DNA of 64,000 nucleotides from DAOUKH01 sp965219875 (GCA_965219875.1 CBDCOW010000003.1:1178001-1242000); one strand, 5' to 3'. Shown: positions 33,691 through 43,049, counted from the stretch's first letter. Numbers and translations: made by a program. The notes: generated by a model from the letters alone, not told the origin.

Positions 33691-34803
33691 CTATCGGTCG
33701 TCGGCCATCGTTGGGATGGGGAGCGGCGCGCTGGCCAGCAGGCGGCGATCTATGCTCTCAAGCGTCGGACGCCCGCTTTGGGCCATGGCCGTGTCCAGCT
33801 CATCTCGCAAGATATGCAATACGGCCCGCACGCCTGCTTCGCCGTGCACGGCCAGGCCCCATAAATACGGCCTGGCGATCGTGACCGCCCTCGCCCCCAG
33901 GGCAAGCGCTTTCAGCACATCGGTGCCTCGCCTGATGCCGCCGTCCAGGTAGACCTCGAGTTTGCCTTCGACTGCATCCACCACCTCGGGAAGGACCTCG
34001 ACTGTTGAGAGGACCGAGTCCAGTTGCCTTCCCCCGTAGTTGGAGACGATCAAGCCCTTCACTCCATGCTCGAAGCATAACCGAGCATCTTCAGCGGTCA
34101 TAATACCCTTTACGGTGAGTGGCAACGGTGAGTTAGCGGCCAGCCGGTCCAGGTCCGCCCAGGTTGCTGAGGCAGACTTCAGGTCCTTGAGCTGTCCTAA
34201 CCCAGCATAGTTGGGAGAGGGCCGAACTGCCTTGCTGTTCCTTGAAGCCCGTTCCCGCTTTGGCGGTACCGGGACGCCCACCGACAAGCAGAGGGCGCTG
34301 TACCCGGCTTCGCTGGCCCGCTCAACGAAAGACTTCGTCAGGCCGGGGTCCCGATATGACACAAGCTCGAACCAGATCGGGCCCGTGGCCGCCTCGGCGA
34401 TTTCTTCCATGGTGAAACTGGAGCTTCCACTGACAACGCCGATAGTTCCCATGGCGCCCGCCGCGCGCACCGTGGCCAACTCGCCATCGGGATGAATCGC
34501 GCCCTGGAGTCCCGCGGGGCCCACTAAGACGGGAAAGTCCACGCTCTGTCCCAGGACCGTGGTGGAGACTCGCCGATCGGCAACGTCGACCAGAACTCGA
34601 GGGCGCAGTTGGATTGCACCGAATGCGTCACGATTCCGCCTCAGGGTGAGCTCGTCCAAGGCGCCACCGGCCACCGACTCGTATACGGCTCTAGGAAGAA
34701 GTTTTCGCGCCTCGGCTTCGAACTGAAAGAGGCTCGCCAGCGTCGCAGCGGAGCGTGTCCCTCGCTTGGGTCTCTTTTCGCCAGGTGTCAGCGGGCTCGG
34801 CAT
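33691..34803 (-). CDS. FMN-dependent alpha-hydroxy-acid oxidase homologue with altered active site
   Basis: 370 aa TIM-barrel flavoprotein of the glycolate/lactate oxidase family. FMN-binding features are intact: Lys232 in LTVKGIMTAEDA, and YLDGGIRRGTDVLKALALGA near the phosphate site. The substrate side is not: SNYGGRQLD has Tyr256 where the family has its catalytic His (SNHGG); FELVSY replaces the usual Q-x-Y; LSVGVP lacks the usual Asp of T-x-D. The Arg after GG is kept. It could oxidise an unusual substrate by another mechanism or bind FMN for another purpose. Same operon as the CoA-transferase 9 bp downstream. Confidence 0.82.
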   Translation of the reverse strand: MPSPLTPGEKRPKRGTRSAATLASLFQFEAEARKLLPRAVYESVAGGALDELTLRRNRDAFGAIQLRPRVLVDVADRRVSTTVLGQSVDFPVLVGPAGLQGAIHPDGELATVRAAGAMGTIGVVSGSSSFTMEEIAEAATGPIWFELVSYRDPGLTKSFVERASEAGYSALCLSVGVPVPPKRERASRNSKAVRPSPNYAGLGQLKDLKSASATWADLDRLAANSPLPLTVKGIMTAEDARLCFEHGVKGLIVSNYGGRQLDSVLSTVEVLPEVVDAVEGKLEVYLDGGIRRGTDVLKALALGARAVTIARPYLWGLAVHGEAGVRAVLHILRDELDTAMAQSGRPTLESIDRRLLASAPLPIPTMADDR

Positions 34804-34880
34804 GAATTATCCAGCGACGGAAGGTTGTGCAGGGTACGGGCAAGGCAGAGGAGGGGCTAACAAGTGTCGAAGGGAGCAAG

Positions 34881-35957
34881 TTACATGAAGTAGGCCATGA
34901 CTTGTTCACCGCACAGGCGCATCGACCTGGTAGCATGCTCCGGCGGCAGCACGCCGTAGTGGGTGAGCATAAGATTCCGCACGCCAGCCTCACGTAACTG
35001 TGTCATCTGCTCTCTAACCCGCCCGGGCGAGCCGACGAACAGCTCTGGCGCAGCAGGATCGGGTGCCTTCCCATAGCTCGAGCGAGGCAACATGGCAGCC
35101 GGGCTTGCAACAGATGTTTCTGGCGAGTTCCATCGCCTCCGCGACTCCACTACGCGCTCGCGGCGCTTCTGTTCCGCGGGCAAGAACTCCTCCAGCGCTT
35201 CATCGTCTGTCTCCGCCACATAACAGTCCCGCCAGTCCCAGAGCTTGTCCAGGCTTCGCTGCACCGAGTCCTTGTCGAAGCCCGCGCCACGCATACTGTC
35301 CTCGTAGAGGCTTATCCTCTCCCGTGCATCGACCGCGGACCTACTGCGAATCAGCACCGGCCTGCCCAGTCGACCCATCTCCGCGATGGAATCGCGCGTG
35401 AGGCAGGCTCGGTAAAGAGGGGGGTGGGGTTTCTGCCAGGGGACTGGCCGGATGCCTGGCATGGAAACGTCCCAGTAGTGACCATGGTGGTCTAGATTCT
35501 CCTGAGTCCAAGCCTTGACGAGGAGCTCCTCGGCCTCATCATTCTGGTCCGCGGCGATTTCAGACGTGGTCCCGAACCCTCGATACTCATACTCGTTCCC
35601 GCTCGTCCCTCGGGCGAGGCCCACCATCAATCGTCCATGGCTCAGGTTGTCCAGCACTGAGGTTTGGATCGCGAGCCGGACTGGGTGATGCAACCCCGCC
35701 TGAACCACAGCAAAGCCCAGCCGCACCCGATGGGTCCGCCCGGCTACCGCCGCCGCAAAGACGATCGGGTCGGCATAGACGGTGTCGCCGTTGAAATGGT
35801 GCTCTCCGAACCACAAGGAGTCGTAGCCAAGCTCTTCTGCGAGCGTCGCTACCTGGAGCGCCTCGTCCATTCGCCGGGAATCCTGCGAGGGCTCGGGGCT
35901 GTTGTACAGAAGAAAGTAGCCGAACTTCAATGGCTCCTCCCGGTACGACAAGCGCAT
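34881..35957 (-). CDS. LLM-class flavin-dependent oxidoreductase
   Basis: 358 aa luciferase-like TIM barrel. Family marks: KFGYFLLYNSPEP, LAEELGYDSLWFGEHHF, RVRLGFAVVQAGLHHPVRLA, SHGRLMVGLARG, then late FVGSPGRVREQM. Such enzymes use reduced FMN or F420 and oxygen to attack organic substrates, often alkanesulfonates or cyclic compounds. No reductase partner is adjacent. It is the first gene of the minus-strand group ending at 31600, and its start lies just left of a strong hairpin that separates it from the binding-protein gene. Confidence 0.9.
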   Translation of the reverse strand: MRLSYREEPLKFGYFLLYNSPEPSQDSRRMDEALQVATLAEELGYDSLWFGEHHFNGDTVYADPIVFAAAVAGRTHRVRLGFAVVQAGLHHPVRLAIQTSVLDNLSHGRLMVGLARGTSGNEYEYRGFGTTSEIAADQNDEAEELLVKAWTQENLDHHGHYWDVSMPGIRPVPWQKPHPPLYRACLTRDSIAEMGRLGRPVLIRSRSAVDARERISLYEDSMRGAGFDKDSVQRSLDKLWDWRDCYVAETDDEALEEFLPAEQKRRERVVESRRRWNSPETSVASPAAMLPRSSYGKAPDPAAPELFVGSPGRVREQMTQLREAGVRNLMLTHYGVLPPEHATRSMRLCGEQVMAYFM

Positions 35958-35960
35958 ACT

Positions 35961-35999
35961 AGAATCAGCCCGGGCGGTTCGACCGCCCGGGCTGATTCT
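35961..35999. terminator. Strong bidirectional-type hairpin
   Basis: An 18-bp perfect stem (AGAATCAGCCCGGGCGGT and its complement) with a 3-base loop. It lies 26 bp after the stop of the minus-strand binding-protein gene. The AT-containing stem base leaves TCT or TTCT at each end but no long T-run. Confidence 0.65.
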
Positions 36000-36025
36000 T
36001 TGAGTCTGCTAGCCGCCGTTACGGA

Positions 36026-37780
36026 CTAGGCCGTCAATCTAATGTTTTCCCACTGAATGTCCGCGAGGCTTCCCGGCAACTCGAACCCTTCCACCCTCTT
36101 GGTCATCACGTAGGGCTCCGGGATGGTGATGGCGTACATGTAAGGCGGATCGCCTTCGACGCTGATCAGCTTGAGCGCCTCGCTGATCAATTGGGCCTGC
36201 CTTTCGAAGTCGAACTCGGCCAGAATCTGGTCGCGCTTGGCGTAGTACGCCGGATTTTCGTAGGCGATGTTCGCACCGGTGCCTTCGGGATCCATCTGGG
36301 TCAGGTAATAGACGCTATTGTTGTAGGCATCCACACCGACCTGTCCCATGATGTCGAACCACTCTTTGCCATCCCTGCGGAAGAGGTGGTCGACGAACAA
36401 CGACAGGTCGATGCGCGCCGTGTCCACCTCGATGCCTACATCCTTCCACATTTTCTGGAGGGCGAAGCCGGTATCCTCAGCGGAGCCGCCACGCCAGAAC
36501 CGGTACGTCAAGCTGAAACGGGTGCCATCGCTACCTCTCGGATAGCCGGCTTCGTCGAGCAACTGATTGGCCTTGTCTACGTCAAAAGGAATCGGCACGC
36601 TAGAGTCGTAGCCAATGCTGGTAGGCAGCGTCGGCGAGGAAACGGGCGTCGCAAAGCCTCTCCAGATAGTGCTGGCAATGGTCTCACCGTCGGCCGCATA
36701 GATGAGGGCCTGACGGACACGCACGTCATTCAGAGGTCCGCCCGACTTCTTGTGTTTTCCGATAGCTAAAAGGTGCGCCAGGGACCGGGCGTTGGGCGCC
36801 TGTACGACGAAGCCGTCGTTCTGCAGAGCTACCAGGTTCGCCGGCTCGATCTGTGTATGCGATATGTCCGCGTTGCCCGACCGAAGAGCGGCCTCCATAG
36901 TTGCCGGTTCCCTGATCACGTTCGCTTCGATCCTCTCGAGGAACGGCTTGCGGAATGCGTGCGGCTGGCCCGTTAACTCGGCAGTCCACTTCACCCTGAA
37001 CTCGAACTCGGTGAAGCGATATGGTCCGCTTCCGATGGGCTTGGCCACAAACTCCTCGGCCCCTACGGACTCGAAGTAGTCTTTCGGGAGAATCCGGAGG
37101 TGTTGACCCTTAGATGGAATCAACACATCGGGCTTTGCGGTCTTGAACTCCAGGGTGACGTCGTCCACCGCTATCGCCTCGGCCACCGTACCGAAGTGTC
37201 GGCGGCCGGCAAGCTTCTCGGTGAGGATCCTGTTCATCGAGAAGGCAGCGTCTTCCGCGGTCAGGTCCTCTCCGTCATGGAACTTCACGCCCTCGTGGAG
37301 CTTGAAGCGCCAGGTCGTTGCATCGGGCGCTTCCCATGACACCGCCAGGCTAGGCTGGGGAATACCATCAGCGTTGAGGAGCAGGAGATTGTCATAGACC
37401 GTCCGCAGCGTGCCCATCCAGGCGACGGTGAAGTGGGGGTCGTTTGGAGGCCCTCCGAATGCAAGGTGGCGCATGACTTGCTGTACGGCGGTCGTCGGAG
37501 TCGGCGGGGGTGTCGCCGTCGGAGTCGGCGCTGCCGTCGCCGTCGGAGCCGTCGTCGCCGGCATGGCCGTGGGAGCCGGAGCCTCACCCGCCGCCGGTCC
37601 TTCAGGGCCCGCCGGCCCTTGAGCGCCCGCCGGTCCTTGAGCGCCCGCCGGTCCTTCGGGGCCCGCCGGCCCTGCTGGCCCAGGCGGTCCTTGCGTCCCG
37701 CCGCATGCCGACGCGACAAGCGCGATGACTATGCCTACGGCGAATACTGCCATCAATTTGCGGGAAATAAAGAGAGCCAT
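36026..37780 (-). CDS. Solute-binding lipoprotein, family 5, with collagen-like linker
   Basis: 584 aa from ATG 37780, AGGAGG seven bases upstream; the frame extends to 37888 but that part has no signal. Residues 1-26 are a lipoprotein signal (ALVASAC). Residues 31-64 are Gly-x-y triplets (GPPGPAGPAGPEGPAG and so on), a short collagen-like rod, then a Pro/Thr/Ala linker to about residue 100. The family 5 binding core follows (WRFKLHEGVKFHDGE, then KPIGSGPYRFTEFEF). It is alone, flanked by a hairpin and a divergent gene; the permease pair at 53.6-55.5 kb may be its partner. Confidence 0.92.
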   Translation of the reverse strand: MALFISRKLMAVFAVGIVIALVASACGGTQGPPGPAGPAGPEGPAGAQGPAGAQGPAGPEGPAAGEAPAPTAMPATTAPTATAAPTPTATPPPTPTTAVQQVMRHLAFGGPPNDPHFTVAWMGTLRTVYDNLLLLNADGIPQPSLAVSWEAPDATTWRFKLHEGVKFHDGEDLTAEDAAFSMNRILTEKLAGRRHFGTVAEAIAVDDVTLEFKTAKPDVLIPSKGQHLRILPKDYFESVGAEEFVAKPIGSGPYRFTEFEFRVKWTAELTGQPHAFRKPFLERIEANVIREPATMEAALRSGNADISHTQIEPANLVALQNDGFVVQAPNARSLAHLLAIGKHKKSGGPLNDVRVRQALIYAADGETIASTIWRGFATPVSSPTLPTSIGYDSSVPIPFDVDKANQLLDEAGYPRGSDGTRFSLTYRFWRGGSAEDTGFALQKMWKDVGIEVDTARIDLSLFVDHLFRRDGKEWFDIMGQVGVDAYNNSVYYLTQMDPEGTGANIAYENPAYYAKRDQILAEFDFERQAQLISEALKLISVEGDPPYMYAITIPEPYVMTKRVEGFELPGSLADIQWENIRLTA

Positions 37781-37878
37781 CTTCCGGCCTCCTGAGTGCG
37801 GGCGCGCAGCGCGCGTCGTCCCCGAATCTGAGCCCCACGCGATAGATTCATCCGAGGTTGGGGCAACCTTGCTCGCAT

Positions 37879-37907
37879 CTAGTAACATAGCCCAGAACCC
37901 TTGTCAA
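37879..37907 (-). promoter_or_regulatory. Possible promoter of the binding-protein gene
   Basis: On the minus strand TTGACA (37902-37907) and, 17 bases on, TACTAG (37879-37884, 3 of 6). The -35 is perfect; the -10 is weak. Confidence 0.35.
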
Positions 37908-38045
37908 GTGAAGCGACAATCGACAGCACATCCCGAAACGGGTATCTTGTGGGTTGACTAGGGAGGCGGACGCTCTTGGAAGCCTCAACCGGTGTCGATG
38001 CCCTGGTTGCGGAGCGTCGCCGGGGCCACGGAGGGCACGGGAATC

Positions 38046-39185
38046 ATGAAGCGCAACCGGGAGAGAATTCTTACCACGCACACCGGCAGTCTTCCCCGTT
38101 CCACCACGATGATCGCCTTACTGCGGGAGCAGGAGGAGGGTCGGCTTCAGAGTGCGGATGTCTTCGACGCAGAGGCCCGTTCGGCTGTCGCAGAAGCGCT
38201 GCGCCGGCAGTATGAAGTGGGGCTGGACATCGTCAACGATGGCGAGCAAGCGAAGGTCGACTACACCACCTACGTCAAGCACCGCCTCAATGGCTTTGAA
38301 GGGCAGAGCGAATCCCTCACCGATCCCGATACTGTCGAGTTTCCCGAATGGGCCGCCATGCAACAGATGTTCGGCGCGCCGTTTCGCAGACGCCCAGCTT
38401 GCGTCGGGCCTATCTCTTGGAAAGATTGGGATGCGGTGGAGAGGGATATTCAAGTCCTCAAAGAGGCGTCGGCAGGACAACAGGATCGCCAGGTCTTCAT
38501 GACCTCGGCCTCCCCTGGTCAGATCGCTCGATTCCTCCAGAACCGTCATTATCCTGACGACGAGTCTTATCTCTACGCGTTGGCCGACGTTATGAAACGC
38601 GAATACCAGGCCATCGCCGACGCCGGGTTCGTGCTCCAACTCGACTGTCCCGACCTGGCTTTGGGCAGACATACGCAGTTCAGTCATCTGACCCTGGAGG
38701 AGTTCAGGAAGGTCGCCGAACTCCACGTGGAGGTCCTCAACTATGCTGTGGCAGACATCCCGCCGGAGAGGATGCGGATGCATGCATGTTGGGGCAGCGG
38801 CGGTGGCCCCCATCATCGGGATGTCCCACTCAAAGGCATCGTGGACGTGGTGCTCAAGGCGCGACCTTCAGGCTTTGCGTTCGTGGGCGCTAACGGGCGC
38901 CATGAGCACGAGTGGAAGGTTTGGAAAGAGGTGACGTTACCAGAGGGAAAGGTGATTATTCCGGGCGTGATCGACAACACGACGAACATCATAGAACACC
39001 CCGAAACGGTCGCGGAGCGGATTCTGCGCTACGCCGGCGTTGTTGGGCCGGAGAACGTCATCGCCGGCGTCGATTGCGGCTTCGGCACCTTCGCAGACCG
39101 GGTCCAGGTGGACTCTCAGATCGTTTGGCTCAAGCTCCGCTCGTTGGTCAAAGGGGCGGAGATCGCATCAGCGGAGCTCCAGTGA
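38046..39185 (+). CDS. MetE C-terminal-domain-like, zinc-dependent methyl/alkyl transferase
   Basis: 379 aa with the fold of the cobalamin-independent methionine synthase catalytic domain. Opening: ILTTHTGSLPRS. Zinc ligands of the family appear as HACWG (His and Cys) and VDCGFGTF (Cys), with VIPGVIDNTTN between. It is half the length of true MetE and lacks the N-terminal barrel, like proteins that move methyl or alkyl groups to other thiols, for example epoxyalkane:CoM transferase. ATG 38046 has GGAGG ten bases upstream. It heads a plus-strand run to 42172 with very short gaps. Confidence 0.85.
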   Translation: MKRNRERILTTHTGSLPRSTTMIALLREQEEGRLQSADVFDAEARSAVAEALRRQYEVGLDIVNDGEQAKVDYTTYVKHRLNGFEGQSESLTDPDTVEFPEWAAMQQMFGAPFRRRPACVGPISWKDWDAVERDIQVLKEASAGQQDRQVFMTSASPGQIARFLQNRHYPDDESYLYALADVMKREYQAIADAGFVLQLDCPDLALGRHTQFSHLTLEEFRKVAELHVEVLNYAVADIPPERMRMHACWGSGGGPHHRDVPLKGIVDVVLKARPSGFAFVGANGRHEHEWKVWKEVTLPEGKVIIPGVIDNTTNIIEHPETVAERILRYAGVVGPENVIAGVDCGFGTFADRVQVDSQIVWLKLRSLVKGAEIASAELQ

Positions 39186-39225
39186 GACCCCAACCGTCAT
39201 CGCGCGGAGAGAAGGCCAGGATCGG

Positions 39226-40029
39226 ATGAAGAGCGGCTATCTCGACGTGCCGGACGGGCGGATTCATTATCGAGCAACCGGGTCCGGGGACCCCCTCTTG
39301 CTGCTCCACCCGAACGCTTCGTCGTCAGAGGCGTTCTCGAAGGTCATGGCTTTGCTCGCCGGTCGATGCTACGCCGTGGCCCTCGATTTCCCGGGTTATG
39401 GGGGCTCGCCTCCGCCAGCCGAGCCCTACCGCGACATCGTCGACTACGCTCTGAGTGCATTTCATGTGCTCGACGCTCTCGGGATCCAGAGAGCCAGCGT
39501 GATCGGTGACCATACCGGAGCCACCGTAGCGGTCGAGATGGCGGCGTCGAGCCCGGGCCGGGTGGACAGGCTCGTGCTCTTTGGATGTCCCTACTGGAAG
39601 GACGAAGCGGCTCGGTTGAAGGCGCAACAGGGGCCCCTGTTCAGGCCTACCGAGGTCCAGGGAGACGGGTCTCACATCGCAAACGTCTGGGCGCACTACG
39701 AGCGCCAACTCCAGGGAGCCCCCCCTGAAGACATCCAGCGCGCCGTCGTCGACGCTCTCTTGTCTCAACTGTCGCCGTGCCGAGGCCAGGAGGCCCATTA
39801 CGCTCTCCTCCGTTACGATACCCCGGCCCGCCTCCCGATGGTCCAGTCCCCAACCCTTGTGCTTACTGCTCCGGGGGACGGGTTCTTTCGATGGGCCGGC
39901 GAGGTCGAGGAGCGACTTCCCAGGGCCAAGGTGCAGGTGATTCCAGATACCAATGGGCACGCGAGCCGCTTGCGGCCCCGCGAGTTCGCTGACGCAGTCG
40001 TCGAGTTTCTCAACGACCCCGGCGTTTGA
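39226..40029 (+). CDS. Alpha/beta hydrolase with His at the nucleophile elbow
   Basis: 267 aa single-domain alpha/beta hydrolase. The oxyanion region is LLLLHPNAS and the strand before the elbow is intact, but the elbow reads GDHTG (94-98), placing His96 where Ser, Asp or Cys is normal. The C-terminal catalytic His region is present (NGHAS). Variants with an HTG elbow exist in this superfamily, with unproven activity. It lies 40 bp downstream of the MetE-like gene and its stop overlaps the likely TTG start of the next gene. Substrate unknown. Confidence 0.85.
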   Translation: MKSGYLDVPDGRIHYRATGSGDPLLLLHPNASSSEAFSKVMALLAGRCYAVALDFPGYGGSPPPAEPYRDIVDYALSAFHVLDALGIQRASVIGDHTGATVAVEMAASSPGRVDRLVLFGCPYWKDEAARLKAQQGPLFRPTEVQGDGSHIANVWAHYERQLQGAPPEDIQRAVVDALLSQLSPCRGQEAHYALLRYDTPARLPMVQSPTLVLTAPGDGFFRWAGEVEERLPRAKVQVIPDTNGHASRLRPREFADAVVEFLNDPGV

Positions 40030-41159
40030 ACAGGTGTGGGGCTGAACGCTCGGCGGAGGTATGGTCGATCAGTACGCTCAAAGTTGGAGTCGTTGGCGGA
40101 GGCGCGGGCGCAAGATGGGGCGCTCGCGTGCACCTGCCCGTGCTCGCCAGCCTGCCCGAGTTTGAAATCACCGCCGTCTGCACTGCCCATGAGGAGTCGG
40201 CCGCGGAAGCCGCCCAGCGCTTCGGCGTTCCCCATACCTTCACCGATTACCGCCAGCTGGTCGCTCACCCCGATGTCGACCTGGTGGCCATTGCGGTGCG
40301 GGGCAGCCTCCACCACCCGGTTGCGCTGGCGGCCCTCGACGCTGGGAAGCACGTCTTCTGCGAATGGCCCTTGGCAATGGACCTCAACCAGGCGATGGAG
40401 ATGCAAGGTCTCGCCCTCAAAAACGGCCTTCACCACTGTCTGGGACTACAGGCCAGGACGTCTCCGGAGGTCATGTACCTCAAGGAGCTTGTGGACGGCG
40501 GCTACATCGGCAAGCCCCTGACCTTCGCCAGCTCATTCCTCAACGGCACCGCCCTGCGCGGCCGGGATTCGTCGATGATGTATCTTCTCAAGGAGGAAGG
40601 AGGCGGTAGCGATCTGCTCATTGGGATGGGGCACACGCTCGATGTCCTGCAATACGTTCTTGGCGACATCGCCACACTCAGCGGCAAAGCGGCCACCCTG
40701 GTCCGACGCGAAGTGCTCACGGATACCGGCGAAGAGGTCGATGTCACCTCCGCGGACAACGTCGCGCTCGTCGCCGAGCTGCGCAACGGGGCCATGGGCG
40801 TCATACAGAGCAGCAGGACGGTGAGCCCCGGGGAGGGTTGGCGGCTTATCGTCTCGGGGACCGAGGGCAAGCTTGTGGCGTCGTCGCCAAGAGCGCCCCA
40901 GATGCTGCCTATCCGACTAACCGGTACGCGAAAGGGATCTAGCTCGCCGGACACGCTCGATCCGCCCGAGCGATTCAACTGGGTGAGCGAGGTTTCCCGC
41001 GACAGCGAGGGCTTTAACACAGCCCAGCTGATGAGGAGGCTCGGTCGCGCGATAGGCGAGGGCGTGGAGGTGACGCCGAACTTCGAGGATGGCGTTCGTC
41101 TCCACGGGGTTCTCGAGGCCATCTCGGCGTCGCGAGACGGTTGGGTGAGCCTGGACTAG
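40026..41159 (+). CDS. Gfo/Idh/MocA-family NAD(P)-dependent oxidoreductase
   Basis: 377 aa. N-terminal Rossmann fold with KVGVVGGGAGARWG, then FEITAVCTAHEESA, DYRQLVAHPDVDLVAIA and GKHVFCEWPLAM; the usual EKP near the active site is here EWP, missing the Lys. The C-terminal beta-sheet domain follows. The only start in frame is TTG 40026, overlapping the previous stop (TTGA), which suggests translational coupling. Substrates in the family range from inositol and sugars to biliverdin and aromatic dihydrodiols. The missing Lys makes an ordinary sugar dehydrogenase less sure. Confidence 0.85.
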   Translation: MNRCGAERSAEVWSISTLKVGVVGGGAGARWGARVHLPVLASLPEFEITAVCTAHEESAAEAAQRFGVPHTFTDYRQLVAHPDVDLVAIAVRGSLHHPVALAALDAGKHVFCEWPLAMDLNQAMEMQGLALKNGLHHCLGLQARTSPEVMYLKELVDGGYIGKPLTFASSFLNGTALRGRDSSMMYLLKEEGGGSDLLIGMGHTLDVLQYVLGDIATLSGKAATLVRREVLTDTGEEVDVTSADNVALVAELRNGAMGVIQSSRTVSPGEGWRLIVSGTEGKLVASSPRAPQMLPIRLTGTRKGSSSPDTLDPPERFNWVSEVSRDSEGFNTAQLMRRLGRAIGEGVEVTPNFEDGVRLHGVLEAISASRDGWVSLD

Positions 41160-41176
41160 TCATCGAGGAGGCCTCA

Positions 41177-42172
41177 GTGCGTAGCATCGATATCCATGCG
41201 CATCACTTTCCGCGGACCTACTTCAGCGCAGTCGATGCCGGCCGCGACTGGCACGGGAGCACGCTCGAGCGAGACACCGAGGGCAACGAGTTTCTTGTAT
41301 CGGGGCGGGCCCGTCTGCCTATTCGTCCCGTTCATCGCTGGAGCGCGGAGGAGCGTGTCCAGGCGATGGACAAGATGGGCGTCGACATCCATGTCCTCTC
41401 GACGGCCCCCTTTCTCTACAGGTACGATGCTCCCCTCGAGGTCTGCTGGGCGTCATGCCGGGACGCCAACGACGATGTGGCCGAGCTGGTCCGCACCCAC
41501 CCGGACCGCTTCGCCGGGTTGGCCCTTCTCCCTATGCAGGACGTGAAGGCCAGCATCGATGAGCTTGAACGGGCGGTGCGCAAGCTGGGCTTGAAGGGTG
41601 CGATCATCGACGACCACGTCAACGGCCGCACCTACGACGACCCGTCGTTCCTCCCATTTTTTCAGGTAGCCGAGCGGGTTGGAGCCCTACTCTTTCTCCA
41701 CCAGGGATCGGAGACGATGGTGCTGTCGCGCAACCCTCGCTATTTCCTGCCGAATACCATCGGCAACCTCGTCGAGCGGACCGTGAGCTTCGCCAGCCTG
41801 GTCTTCGGCGGCGTAATGGAGAAGTTCCCTAACTTGACGATATGTCTCGCCCACGGCGGGGGATACACCTGCTACGGAGTCGGCCGGCTGGACCGCGGTT
41901 GGGAAATACGGCCCGATGCCCGCGTTAATGCTCCGCAACCCCCCAGTGCCTATCTTCGCCGCTTTTATTACGACTGCCTGACCCACAGCGAGGCGGCCCT
42001 GCGATTCCTCGTGGACAGCGTCGGGGCCGACCGCGTGATGCTCGGCACCGACTGGCCCGCGGACATGGGCATCGATTTGCCGGTCTCCTGGATCATGGAC
42101 CAGGCAAGCCTCACGCAAGACGAGAAAGAACTCATTCTCTGGAAGAACCAGGAGCGCCTACTTGGGCTTTAG
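41177..42172 (+). CDS. Amidohydrolase 2 family (ACMSD-like) hydrolase/decarboxylase
   Basis: 331 aa from GTG 41177, GAGGAGG just upstream. It has the ACMSD/gamma-resorcylate decarboxylase pattern: IDIHAHHFP with the two metal His, LFLHQGSE, ICLAHGGGY and MLGTDWPADMG with the catalytic Asp. Such enzymes remove CO2 from, or hydrolyse, ring-cleavage products of aromatic breakdown. Last gene of the plus-strand run that began at 38046, and convergent with the next gene, 12 bp away. Confidence 0.88.
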   Translation: MRSIDIHAHHFPRTYFSAVDAGRDWHGSTLERDTEGNEFLVSGRARLPIRPVHRWSAEERVQAMDKMGVDIHVLSTAPFLYRYDAPLEVCWASCRDANDDVAELVRTHPDRFAGLALLPMQDVKASIDELERAVRKLGLKGAIIDDHVNGRTYDDPSFLPFFQVAERVGALLFLHQGSETMVLSRNPRYFLPNTIGNLVERTVSFASLVFGGVMEKFPNLTICLAHGGGYTCYGVGRLDRGWEIRPDARVNAPQPPSAYLRRFYYDCLTHSEAALRFLVDSVGADRVMLGTDWPADMGIDLPVSWIMDQASLTQDEKELILWKNQERLLGL

Positions 42173-42184
42173 GAAGGAGGCGGC

Positions 42185-42982
42185 TCAGCGGTCGCGGAAG
42201 ACCGGGTCCCGCTTTTCCAAGAAGGCGCGGACGCCTTCCCGATGGTCCTCGGTGTCGTGGCAGATACCGTTGCTATAAACCTCGTACTGGCACGCCTGCT
42301 CCAGTGTCGCGCTGAGCCCCGTGTAGGTAATTCTCTTGATGAATTCGAGGGCCACGGGCGGGCCCTTCGCAATCTCGGAGGCCAGGCTTGTGGCCTCGGC
42401 AACGACCTGGTCGTCCGGCACGACACGGCTCACGATCCCCATCCGCGCCGCCTCTTCCGCGGCAATCATCTTCCCGGTGTACATCAGCTCGAAGGCGTTC
42501 GCCACGCCGGCGATGCGAGGCAGAAGCCAGGTGCAGCCTCCGTCCGGCACCAGGCCTCGCTTGACGAAGCTCGCGGTAAACCGGGCGCTCTCAGCGGCAA
42601 TTCGAGTGTCACAGGCCATCGCCAGCGAGAAGCCAGCTCCGGCGGCAACCCCGTTCACCGCAGCGATGGTCGGGGTCTCGAAATCCTTGAGGCGCAATAT
42701 CCAGGGCACTTCCGTTGGGCGGAACCGGTCGGTGACGTCGCTTTTCGAGTAGTTGTCGGACGACCCTGCTCCAGGCAGGGTTTCGACGTCGGCTCCAGAG
42801 CAAAAGCCTCGTCCCGCCCCGGTAACGACCAACGCCCTCGCCTGTTGCTCCCTCACCTCTTCCAGCGCGACAACAAACTCCTCTCGCGTCTCCTGGTTGA
42901 TTGCGTTGAGACGGCCTGGTCGGTTCAGGGTCAGTACCGCCACGGGGCCATCAAATTCTAGGATCAACGTGGAATAGCTCAT
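42185..42982 (-). CDS. Enoyl-CoA hydratase/isomerase
   Basis: 265 aa crotonase family, ATG 42982 with GGAGGTGG upstream. Oxyanion segments: CSGADVETLPG and VNGVAAGAGFSLAMACDTR; a late FLEKRDPVF C-terminus typical of the family. It has the Asp/Gly-rich variant of the first loop. Downstream of a CoA-transferase on the same strand, the same arrangement as at 31600-33681, so the two regions probably run parallel steps on different acyl-CoAs. Confidence 0.9.
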   Translation of the reverse strand: MSYSTLILEFDGPVAVLTLNRPGRLNAINQETREEFVVALEEVREQQARALVVTGAGRGFCSGADVETLPGAGSSDNYSKSDVTDRFRPTEVPWILRLKDFETPTIAAVNGVAAGAGFSLAMACDTRIAAESARFTASFVKRGLVPDGGCTWLLPRIAGVANAFELMYTGKMIAAEEAARMGIVSRVVPDDQVVAEATSLASEIAKGPPVALEFIKRITYTGLSATLEQACQYEVYSNGICHDTEDHREGVRAFLEKRDPVFRDR

Positions 42983-43049
42983 CGACCACCTCCTGTTGGG
43001 AGTCGGATGGAACGGCCCCCTCCCCTCGCCCTCAGGGAACCGCGAACGG

